DNA from: Cinclus cinclus
Lineage: Eukaryota > Chordata > Aves > Passeriformes > Cinclidae
Assembly (NCBI RefSeq): GCF_963662255.1
Contig: NC_085048.1
Span: 101,600,229 to 101,664,228 of the forward strand
Direction: 5' to 3'
Length of the DNA stretch: 64,000 nt
Within the stretch, counting starts at the first letter, position 1. Every line of letters starts with the position of its first letter. Shown here in pieces: positions 50,898-60,832 of the stretch. The notes below the pieces were generated by a model. It did no database searches. It was given only the letters and a program-made list of their open reading frames with translations, and was not told the DNA's origin. A program made the translations under genes and the position numbers.

Positions 50898-53800
50898 GCC
50901 TGGCTGCTGGTGGCAGCATCATTATCTCTTTGCTATTAAGGACCAGGGCTCAGGAGCACTGTCTACTGCTCCCAGCATGGAAGGCCATGCAGGAATCATG
51001 CTTAGACCTCATTGAAGGCCAGAGGATTTCATTTATAACCAAAATATCTAAGTACCAAGGGGAACAGAGGGGCAGGCTGATCCTCAGGTGCTGGAGCTTT
51101 GCTGTACCTACCAGAGCTTCATGAAATCACCTGCATGGCTGTAACTGTGGGAGATAAAGTGACTTAAAGCTACACTTGGGCAACAGTACTACAGAAATAT
51201 GTGCATATCTTAAGGATCACAAGGCTAATGTAGTGCTGTGAGAACTTTTGGCATGGTAGTGAAATTTTGAGTTTAAAATATCCCTGTAATCATGTTCTTT
51301 GCAATAAAAGCTTGTATGAAGCTATCAATCTTGTTCATTGGAGATACATGACAAAATTTAAAAATCTCTTTGACTATTTCTGCAAATGTAAGATAGTTCA
51401 GATTCCATGACTAGAAAAGCACTGAGCAGTGCCTTGGAGTACATAAAGTTCTCAGACTTGCATAAATCCCATTGTTCTTTAAAGCATTACACATATGAAA
51501 TGAATCTTAGGTCATTCTTCCCTTGTAGATCCCAAACCAATGAAGATTCATGAAATGGTGAATGCCCCTTATATTTTCAAACCTTAGTTTTAATGATTCT
51601 GATTTATCTAAATATTTTCAGTACGTCTTCAGGTTTACAAAAGCAGGATCTGACTTTCTAGCCTCCAGCAAGAAACCTGAAATTGTTGTGACACACAGTA
51701 ACTTAGTTTTAAGGAACAACCATTTGGTATAAGCTGATGTTTTAAGGTACAGTGAAAGAATATGGGTATGAAAGCCACAGATCATAAGTATTTTCATATT
51801 GTTCTCTGATCCTGCAGAGGGAAAAAATAATTCCACTTAGTAAAGCTGCCAATTGAAAAACTTAAGAATGGGAATTTATGGCACAATGACATTTTCGTGA
51901 CTCTTCATGGTTTCAGGAGGTTTTTCCCTATTCCTGATTATTACCAGAGGTACTACAGTAAACAGAAATTGTTTGCCTAATAATTGCTAACAAATATTTT
52001 CTAAACCTCTTCCATAACTTCCTTGCGTTTTAAACCCAGCATCATTTAACACCAAAATCTAAATCTTGAAATAAACTGTCAGTGCTGGTTGTTTCTCACA
52101 GCTGATATAAATATGACCAATATAAGTAGGCAAACATTCTTCAAGTAACAACACATTCAGTTGTGCAACTGAAATGCTGACTGCCTCTTTCAGAGTATTT
52201 TAAATATGGGTTTTAAATGAGCTAAAGTAACAGATAAATGATGAGAAATGTTGCAAAAGGCTCTATATGGTAGGGATTTGTAGACTTCTAATGCAGTCAG
52301 GCTCTCTAGTATATGGTTTTCGAAGAAGAAAAGATCAGGCAAAAATTTCGGTATTGTTCCTTACATTGCCATTCTGTCTTCAGGTATTGATGCATGTAGG
52401 TATCATGTATGGATGAACAACACAACTCAAAGAAGCAGCACATTTGTCAAATTGCCAAAAACTGTTGCATTGTCCTTGTGTTCTACCACTTTCCTTGTGT
52501 TTGATCAATAATTCTTAGTCTAACATCTGCAAAATGCCAGTGACCCCACTGCACAAATGAAATGAGCTTTGCTCTTGTTTCTGTGGGCTGTAGTAACAGA
52601 AGCGAGACTGCAGCCAGATGTTCTGAAACTGTTGGTTCGGCTGCTCAGGTGAAGGCTTACACAAATCTCTCAGATGGGACTAAATGTCAAGCTAGATTGC
52701 GTATTACATGTCCATAACTTGGCACAAGCTTTCTGCACTGCAGGGCTGGGAAGAGCTCAGTATGTACTCCAGAACTCCAGAAAACTCAGTTGTCTGGTAC
52801 TTTTCTTTAGGAAAGTTAGGCACCTACTACTGCTGTCTTTCACCTCTGACATTTGACTCCTGGTTGTCTGGCTGCCCTAAGCCTTCTTCCACTTTCCTCC
52901 TGAGCTGTGAGTGCACATGAAGCTTGTTTCCCCTGAGTGGTATCTGTTGTTCTTGTCGTAAGAAGAACATGAGATACCTTCCTTGCTTTGGGGCAAGACA
53001 GGTATGTTCATGAGCCCTACAGCTACAGCCAGCCGGTTCCTATCTTCAATTTTCCCTCACTTTGCCAAGAGCAAGTAAAGACTGATGATTGCTTAGCTAG
53101 TTTCTAGGTAAGACACAACCTCTCTGCTTGTCTTCTTTTACCTGGTCTCTTTTCTGGGATCCTGAGTATCAGAGGAAGAATAACAATTTGCCTTGTGACA
53201 GTTCAAAGTGTGTGTTTCATTCCTGACCAGCCAAATGCCCCTGCTAGTGCAATCATCACAGCCCATAGCCATGTATACACACTGAAATGTGACTGCAAGT
53301 GTATTCTGTTCTTCTCAGTCTGGCAATTTCAGGATCAAGACCGCTTCTTTTTAGACTCATAAGTCTCACAATCTAAATATTGTAGGGGAAATTAGAATGA
53401 AAATAAAAGAAAACATAGCAAAAGATTGCAGCAGTAGTGGAAAGGGTAGTTAGCAATGCTGTGATCACAAGCTGAATTTAAAAGTCAGTGTGATTAAGAG
53501 GCAATGAAAACTGAGGACCATTCTTATATTTATCTTAGATAGCTACAGTCATTACTGTGGTGCTTTTAATACTGGCAGAGAAGGCCAGTACCATTTTCAG
53601 CCAAATAAAAGGAACCACAACAATGAGTAACTGCTGATGCAGTGCACTCACAGAATAATTACATTTTGAAAGGTATAACAAAAGCTATATAGACTAGAGT
53701 TTTATTTAATAACAAAAGTTTTTCCTGATTCTTTAGGAAGTCTTCCTCAAGTGAGATATTTTTATTCTATGCCTTTGAAAAATGTGCTATGATCTGACCA

Positions 53801-53910
53801 AAAATTGCCATAAATGCCTATTTCCCCTGTGTACTTTTGTGCATTTAGTTCAGTCACTCTCAGCCTGAGTGTTTAGAGCAGGAATTCTATTCACACCTGT
53901 CTCTCCATTG
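50898..53910. other. Unique intronic sequence, 50.9-53.9 kb
   Basis: No recognised exon or transposon. It contains the hairpin listed at 52923-52997. Confidence 0.6.
52923..52997 (+). other. Candidate stem-loop (miRNA-precursor-like), function unknown
   Basis: The core hairpin is 52939-52978. GGTATCT pairs with AGATACC, a 2x2 internal loop (GT/TG) follows, then TGTTCTT pairs with AAGAACA around an 8-nt loop GTCGTAAG. Outside an asymmetric loop, CCCC (52930-52933) can pair with GGGG (52990-52993), and CTTG (52923-52926) with CAAG (52994-52997) across a 3-nt bulge. The whole is about 75 nt, close to a small pre-miRNA, but I recognise no known miRNA seed. It could be a chance inverted repeat. 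Confidence 0.3.
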
Positions 53911-54330
53911 TCACAGAATCATAGGATCATAGAATGGTTTGGATTGGAAGGGACCATAACCCCCTGCCATGGACAGGGACAACTCCTGTTAGACAAGGGT
54001 GCTGACCATCCAGCCTGGCCTTGAACCCTTCCAGGGATGGGTCATCCGCAGCTTCTCTGGGCACCTGTTTCAATGCCTCATCACCCTCACAGTATTTTTT
54101 GCTAACATCTAATCTAAATCTCTCTTCTTTTAGGTTAAAACTATTCCCCCTTCTCTTACTGCTATCTGCTCCTGGAAAATGTCACTCTCCTTCCTTTTTA
54201 TAAGTCCCTTTAGTACTGGAAGGCAGTTAATAAGATCTCTCTGGAGCTTTCTTTTCTCCAGGGTCATCCCCATCTCTCTCAGCCTGTCTTCATAGGAGGG
54301 GTGCTCAAGCCCTCTGAGCATCTTGGTGGC
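53911..54330 (-). mobile_element. CR1 LINE 3' fragment with ORF2 C-terminal remnant
   Basis: This is the longest CR1 copy here. The + strand starts TCACAGAATCATAGGATC, AGAATGGTTTGGATTGGAAG and ends CTCAGCCTGTCTTCATAGGA, then CTGAGCATCTTGGTGGC. The minus strand encodes RGLEHPSYEDRLREMGMTL and EKRKLQRDLI, the conserved CR1 ORF2 C-terminal block. An intact frame of 63 codons survives, but there is no full ORF. It points leftward, is 5' truncated and cannot move. Confidence 0.95.
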
Positions 54331-54984
54331 TCATACTGCAGGACTACCTGACACTAAACCTTCCTGAGATTGACCATGTACACCCCACATAACATGAGCA
54401 TTTGATGGAGCTCAGGATCATTACTGGTCATGTGGATGGGAATTATCTATGAGGTTTTAAAGAAATAAGGAAAAGTAAGAGGAATTGCTGTCTGGGTAAA
54501 TGACAATTGCAACTGGACTTAAACAGTGAACAGCAATTGCAACTAAATTTAGACCACAATTTTATGCTTGTAAATATTAGATCTGTGCATTACTGTATCA
54601 AATAGAAGTAAACATTTTATCTGATCTGATGTAGACGTATGATCAACTTACCTGAAGCATGTGATATGGAGCTTATGATAGCTTCAGTTATTAGGAATGA
54701 AGGTGAAAAGATACAGATATTTCCTAATACATGTTTTATCCCTCTGTGGCACTGTTAATCTACCAAAACAATTTTTGGCTAGTGTGATTTTGTAGACTAA
54801 ATTTATTTTGGTTGGTCTTTGCATCATGGAGTTGGAGACTTTCATAACTTAATGCTGAATATTCAAAAGTGGGACTTCCTGTATTATTTATCCCACAGGT
54901 CTTTGGGATCTGTCTACCCAAACTTACTGACATGTGGGCCCTGTTACAGGATTGCTTGTCTTGGTCTACAGCTTTCACAGAAGA
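54331..54984. other. Unique sequence between two oppositely oriented CR1 copies
   Basis: About 650 bp with no recognised feature. The left end of the sense CR1 may extend into the last few tens of bases. Confidence 0.6.
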
Positions 54985-55292
54985 GAAAGCAGAAGGGCCA
55001 GCACCTGTCTCTTCCCTCTGGTCACTAGTGAAAGAGAACCAGGGAACAGCATGAAGTTGTGTTATGGGAGGTTTATGTTGGATATTAGAAAAAAGTTCTT
55101 CACCCAGAGGATGGTTGGGCACTGGAACAGGCTCCCCAGGGCAGTGGTCACAGCACCAAGCCTGACAGAGTTCAAGAAGCATTTGGACAACAATCTCAGG
55201 CATATGATGTGATTTTGGGATGGTCCTGTGCAGGGCTAAGAGCTGGATTTGATGATCTTTGTGGGTCCTTTTCAACTCAGGGTATTCTAGTA
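54985..55292 (+). mobile_element. CR1-type LINE 3' fragment in sense orientation with ORF2 remnant
   Basis: The + strand encodes GRFMLDIRKKFFTQRMVGHW then NRLPRAVVTAPSLTEFKK, the terminal CR1 ORF2 block, with a stop at about 55210. A tail GATGATCTTTGTGGGTCC, TTTTCAACTCAGGGTATTC follows. The subfamily differs from the leftward copies. I recall similar CR1-derived sequence also embedded in some avian LTRs, so an LTR origin is an alternative. A 171-codon antisense ORF over it (54760-55275) is a shadow. Confidence 0.85.
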
Positions 55293-56272
55293 GTGAAATT
55301 TACTTTAGTTTTTAAACCTTCATTACTGGTGTTATTTTGGATTGTATAAACTGAATCAGATTGTCTCACTAGAATTCCAGCATTGTGTCAGTAGCAGAAA
55401 TGTTTTAAATGTATTTTCATTTGTCTGACAAAGGAGAAAAGCAGTCCCTGAAAAGCTATAGAAATCCACTTAGTACACTGTGAAAGTATACTTTGATATG
55501 CTAAAGTCAGTCACTGAAAATCCTACACACAGGAATCAGGAGAGAATAGTAGGTACATAAAAATATATATAATTTCAGAAGGGCTGATGAAATTATAAGT
55601 TTTACAAGCTAAGGTGTGTAATCTGCAAGTTTATAATCACTTTGCTGATGTCCAAAGCTTAAACATAGGAATCTTTAATACTTCTAAAATACAGAATTGG
55701 CTGCTGAGTTGCAGAAAACAGATAAAATGGTTGCCCTTGTTAATGTTTTTATTAAATATCCTTATGTCTCTGCCTATCTCTTATTAAACCACACTAAACA
55801 GAGCTCAGAGTTACACAGTCATGGTTGAGTGCCCTTTCTCTACTGCATACATTTAAAACTCAGACTTTGCATCTTGGTGAGCTGTATCTCAAGTTTGCTC
55901 ATCTCTGTGTGACAGCACTAAAATAACATGAATATATATCACGGTGATGGAAAGTATATTAGAAATCAGGATCATTAAATTAAATTTAAAAAAACTAATC
56001 AGTGCTTAGTATCATGATAATTTTATGTGAAGTCAAATTCTTTCATCTTTTAAAATGTTCTTCTTCATATGCTCATGCTTATTTAAATGGTCTATTGTTC
56101 TGCATCATATTTTGGCCGAGGAATTTTCCAAGGGTTCTACAAGCCAACATCCAAATAATATTTTACATTACTTTATTACTAATATGCAAACCTGTATTTT
56201 AATTTAATTGGCAAATATCAAACCATTATACTGAGGACATCAGTGCTGCCAATACGTGACTAGATCTCATTA
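55293..56272. other. Unique intronic sequence, 55.3-56.3 kb
   Basis: AT-rich, with no recognised feature. Confidence 0.6.
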
Positions 56273-56327
56273 TCATAGAATGGTTTTGGTTAGAAGGGAC
56301 CTTAAAGATCATCTAGTTCCACCCTGA
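56273..56327 (-). mobile_element. Short CR1 LINE tail fragment
   Basis: The + strand reads TCATAGAATGGTTTTGGTTA then GAAGGGACCTTAAAGATCAT and CTAGTTCCACC. It is a well-preserved CR1 terminus of about 55 bp pointing leftward. Confidence 0.9.
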
Positions 56328-57241
56328 TGCATACAAGAGTAAGCCACCAGTCTGGGCAGTTGAAGATGCCTATTCCTTCAATTCCTGGGGACAGGCATAT
56401 CACAGGAGCTGCAGATGGAAGGGTGGGACCCACTTCAAATTCTGCAGATGTCTTCAGAATCTCATTTGACACCAGTTCTTCAAAAAAGCCTCAAACAAAA
56501 CCTATTTTTTTTCTTTAAGGGCATGTGTATTTTAGTGTATCTGTCATCTCTAAGCTCACATCAAGAGTGACTGGTTCTAGGAAAACGTAAGTATAGAAAC
56601 CACAAACACACAAATAATCAGGATGCAATGGTAGACACAGACTGTGCATTTCAGAGTCCACAGCAAGCATTTACTGGAATGACACGGAAGTTGTCCAGGA
56701 TGGCATATGTTGAGCAGGATGGAGAAAACCTGTTCATTTTTAAAACCAGCCCTACCTGGTTTTTATTTTATTTTACTTCATTTTATTAGCAGAGAGCATG
56801 CTTCTGTTCTGAACCAGACACAAGCCATTTTGTTCTTTATCTGATAATTTTTCTGTATGGCTTCCATGATTAATGAATGCTAACCTACAGTCCTGTACTG
56901 TGTGAGATAGCATCAACTTCAGATTCTGTGTCCCACTGAATGCTTGAGTTTCTGCTTTCTAATAACTGGGAAAGCAAGAAGCATCGTTTGAATATAACCC
57001 AGGCATTTTTCAAAATATAGAAATAATTGCAAATGTCTAATCTAAGTGGCAATCCAATATTTGCTACTAAAATGTAAGACCCAAAGAATAAGACACGCAG
57101 CTTACTTTCCTTTGGTAACTGGTTTATGGGTTCATTTAGATTTTAGCTTGTGTGCTTGTTTAAGGTAGACTTTCAAGGTAGACTACTGCTCTGTGAAGCT
57201 GTAAACCACTTTTCTGTTATTCTATGCTGTTTTACACTCAG

Positions 57242-57385
57242 GACCTTACAGAAGTTTTCAGGGCCTTTGACATAGATGACAGTGCTGGGGTTTCATTACA
57301 TGGCTGCCTAAATACTTCCTTTTTATATCAAAATGATTTATACATTCTGTACCTTTCCCATTTCCTCTTTGGAGAATGCCAGAAA
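57242..57385 (+). other. Exon-like open segment with EF-hand-like peptide (unconfirmed)
   Basis: A pyrimidine-rich stretch (TTTTCTGTTATTCTATGCTG, then TTTTACACTCAG) ends at an AG at 57240-57241, and a strong-looking donor AAA|GTAAGG starts at 57386. The 144 bp between are open in one frame for exactly 48 codons (phase 0-0), beginning DLTEVFRAFDIDDSAGVSLH. The first half resembles an EF-hand helix and calcium loop (D, D, S at loop positions 1, 3, 5, then G and V), but position 12 is Gly instead of Glu. The second half has no EF-hand character. The upstream MACROD2 exon also ends in phase 0, so splicing this in would keep frame. It may be a chance pseudo-exon; I do not recognise a gene. Confidence 0.2.
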
Positions 57386-59136
57386 GTAAGGCCAGTGCAG
57401 CAATTGCTATGATTGATACTGTGCTTTTGAAGACAGATGGGAATTATTTAATGGTAGGGGACTTTCCAGTTAGCTCTCTATCCTACCAGTGTTTGGAATT
57501 ATCAGTTAATTCTGTGTGCAGGGTTAGCTCAGCAGCTCCTGTCATGGGCACCCTTAGTAGCACCAAGAATTGAGAAGCTAATATCAAATAAATTTCGGCT
57601 GAATATGATATCACCTTAGCTGCAATAGTTTTCCAGGTATTTATTCAGGAGTGATCCTTAATATTGAAGATATTTCACATCAGTATGGTGCCAATGCCCT
57701 TGAGGATATTTTTCCAAAGTCAAGCCATGTAGGAGTGACCTTCTTTTAATTACCTGGTTTTCCATTGCTGATGAAGGGAAGCAAAGCTGAATGTAATTGA
57801 TATTCTGTTCTTACTGCTCTTCTCTGAAATGTAGCAAATAGAGGTGAAGCACAGAGAAATGGAGTTTTACTGGCTGATAAGTGGTCAGATACTCTTGAGA
57901 CACTGGGTTTTTGCAAGGCAGCACTCCGACACCCAAAATATAGAGTATAGTAAATCCTGACATATTTGGACAGCAGCTCCTGAAATTGCCATTCTAAAAA
58001 TTGAGTTGGGTGATGACTCTGATACTAGAATTTTATTGTCTGCTTTTTAAGAATAAGAGTGAGACTGTTGAGTGAATGCTGGAAATCTGTAAGAAAAGTC
58101 TGTGCAGGCAATTACGAATATTAGTCATTGTAAACAGAACACACAAGTTTTTCTCTCTGATAATTACCCAGTACTTGGCACAGTTTCCTGCTGTCCAGCT
58201 CCATCTGATTGAGCTTTAAATCACCTGACAAGAGCACTCAATTTTAAAAACCCAACTCCTTGTAACTGTGGAAATACACTGAACCTTCCAAGAAGCCAAG
58301 TGATAGAGCTTTACTGGGAGATCATAGACTGCAATGCTGGTTTTGTAGCATTCCTCTCTGCTAAAAAGCTTAGAGGCTACTGCATGATCAGTAATGTCTC
58401 CCTCATTCAGGTTTACAGTGGCAGAAACAGTAGTTCAAGTAAGACACTCCTAGAAACACCTTTTCCTGTGGAACTATATCAGCAGTGGGTTTGTTTGCAC
58501 ATGACCTACATTTCTTTAAATAACCAGAACAATGTGACCCACTCCTGCACTTATTTGAGGAGTGAAACTACTATTTATCAGGAACAATGTGAAACAATGT
58601 AAGAGGTATTTCTATTTTTTGTGCTAAATAATTGTGATTACTGTTTCCCTGCTGCATGGCCATTCTGAAGAGAGACATTTGCCTTTTACATTATCAGAGA
58701 AATATGAACACCATCAATAAATTATTTCTTTAGCTGCTATAGGCAATATGTCTTTTATGTGTACATTATGTGTATATTTGTATGTATATCGTGAGAATTA
58801 GTTCTATTTTCTTCCCACCAGACAGAGTGAAAAGACTGACAGGTAACATGCAAAGGAATTTATCAGTTATTTTCTTCCATTAGATTTGCTGGTATCCTTT
58901 GTTTTATTAGATTGTAATAATAATAAATCATTAAATTCTCATTACTGAGGAGACTGAAATTTGTGAAAAATCTCACATTCCTTTAAGGGAAACAGAGAAT
59001 AAGGAATGTTTCAGTCTAGAAATCCCAGGGAAGTAAATTCTTTTTAAAAGAATTGCTTCTGCAATTCTAATGACTGAGCTTATCAAATGTCACTACACTT
59101 GCATAATTATTCTAGATTAATTATTTTTTACCAGTG

Positions 59137-59156
59137 TTTTTTTTTTTTTTTTTTTT
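59137..59156. repeat. T20 homopolymer
   Basis: 20 consecutive T on the + strand. There is no associated element on the minus strand that I can recognise. Confidence 0.9.
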
Positions 59157-60770
59157 GCCTTGCAAATATTATTTTTTCTTTCATTCAGCTGATCAGGTAA
59201 CAAGTACCTCCTGCCCATTGTTATGTCCATGTTAACTTGAATGTTGCAACGTACTTGAACTCTTTCTTTAACCTTATCTAACCATGAACTCAAGTGAATT
59301 GAAAATCTCTAATATCATCATAATTCTTTACTTATCTTTCTTTTCTTAGGAGGTAAAACACCCATTGAGCTAGACTCACCTGGAAGATTTATACAATATT
59401 AGTACTCTGAAAATTGCTGATTCGGTCTCTTCAAATTCCATGATTTATGCAGTTGCATTCAACTTACCTGACTGTCCAACCATTGTTATGCTGCTCTATC
59501 TCTGCTGTTGCTAGAATTTAAATTCAAAAACTTTGCAGTAGGGATTGTAGGCCCACTCCAGCTCTTTTGTCTCCAATGGGAGTGTGTCAGTAGATTCTGT
59601 AGGTCAGGATTTACTTCCTAACCTTTGCTGTGCTCTTGAATCACTGATTAACAGTGTGATCTCAATAATACTGTACCAATATGTAGAATTGTCTGCACTT
59701 CTGGTGTACAGGAATAGTCATGTGTGCCACACTGATATGAGGACACCTGCCCCATAATAGTAAATGCAGTCTCTGATAGACTTGGGTGTGGGAGAAATTG
59801 CTTAAAAAGCTTTTTTCTCATGTTGCTTATCATAAACAGAATGTGGAGGGTTCCTGACATTTTTCCTGCATTCAGTTTATCTTATACCTGGATTTTCTTT
59901 TCGCATATCTGGAGACAACCTGCCTTCATGGTAATTAAAAATAAATCACAGAGGAAAAAAATGGGACTTGTGCTTTCATTTTTATTAAATCATCTCTGGA
60001 GCCTGAGAGAGGTTTTGTTTCTTGTCCTGCATTGAGACAGGATATGATCCACTGTTTAGGTAGTTGCTTAATAATTATCCTTAAAACCATAGGTAGTGCC
60101 ATCAGGTTTGCAGAACACCTCATCATCTTCCACAACACTGCACTATGTTTACTCCTAAAAATCCTTCCTGTTTCTTCAGCTTCTGGGGCTCAAGGCCAGT
60201 GTAAAACAGACTGAGCACTTTGCAAAATACAATTTTAAAGCCCATGCAGCTGGATTGTTTCTCGCTTCTTTTTATTTATCAGAACTTTCCCCATACTGCT
60301 TTGGGTTAGTGGAGAGAATCAGGCAATAAGCTCAGGGTCTTTTTTTTTCCATTATCTGTCTGTCTCCAACTGTTTGGCCAGAGTGTGACTGTTGAATTGC
60401 CCTCTAGAGCTTTAATTTATTTTGGTAGTGAAGGTTTAGACCTGTGCCCCTCCTCTCTTAGCTGTGGGGGAGAAAGGAGGAACATAGCTAAGTCATGCTC
60501 TGGTGCTGCAGAGTTGCTTGTGCCTTTCCAAGGGTTCACAGACCCTTTCCAAGAATCCAAGGTGCATTTGTTACAGGTGTAATCACCTTTACATGTGTGA
60601 TGTCAGGTACAAAATTCTGACTTAGAGATTCAGATTTGAGGTAAAATTTTAGGTAATTTTTTTTTTAGAAACACCTTAGGACTTTTTATTTTTAGCATTA
60701 TTATGGTTGGTAAACTGTTAGGGTTGGTGTCTTGTAGGCAATTACATTCTGGCTATTTAAAATCTGGCTA

Positions 60771-60832
60771 TCACAGAATCTGATTCTGTTATAGAAAATA
60801 ATCTAGTTTCAGTCGCCCCCCCAGTGAATGTT
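60771..60832 (-). mobile_element. Possible degenerate CR1 tail
   Basis: The + strand reads TCACAGAATCTGATTCTG, then AATAATCTAGTTTCAGTC and GCCCCCCCAGTG. The order TCACAGAAT...ATCTAGTTcCAgCCCCC resembles a mutated reverse-complement CR1 tail, but identity is low and it could be chance. Confidence 0.4.

Larger units (their letters stand above)
56328..60770. other. Unique intronic sequence, 56.3-60.8 kb
   Basis: Contains the exon-like segment at 57242-57385 and a T20 run at 59137-59156. Nothing else is recognised. Confidence 0.6.

Noticed and set aside
54760..55275. 171-codon minus-strand ORF
   Set aside because: It is the antisense shadow of the sense-oriented CR1 ORF2 remnant.
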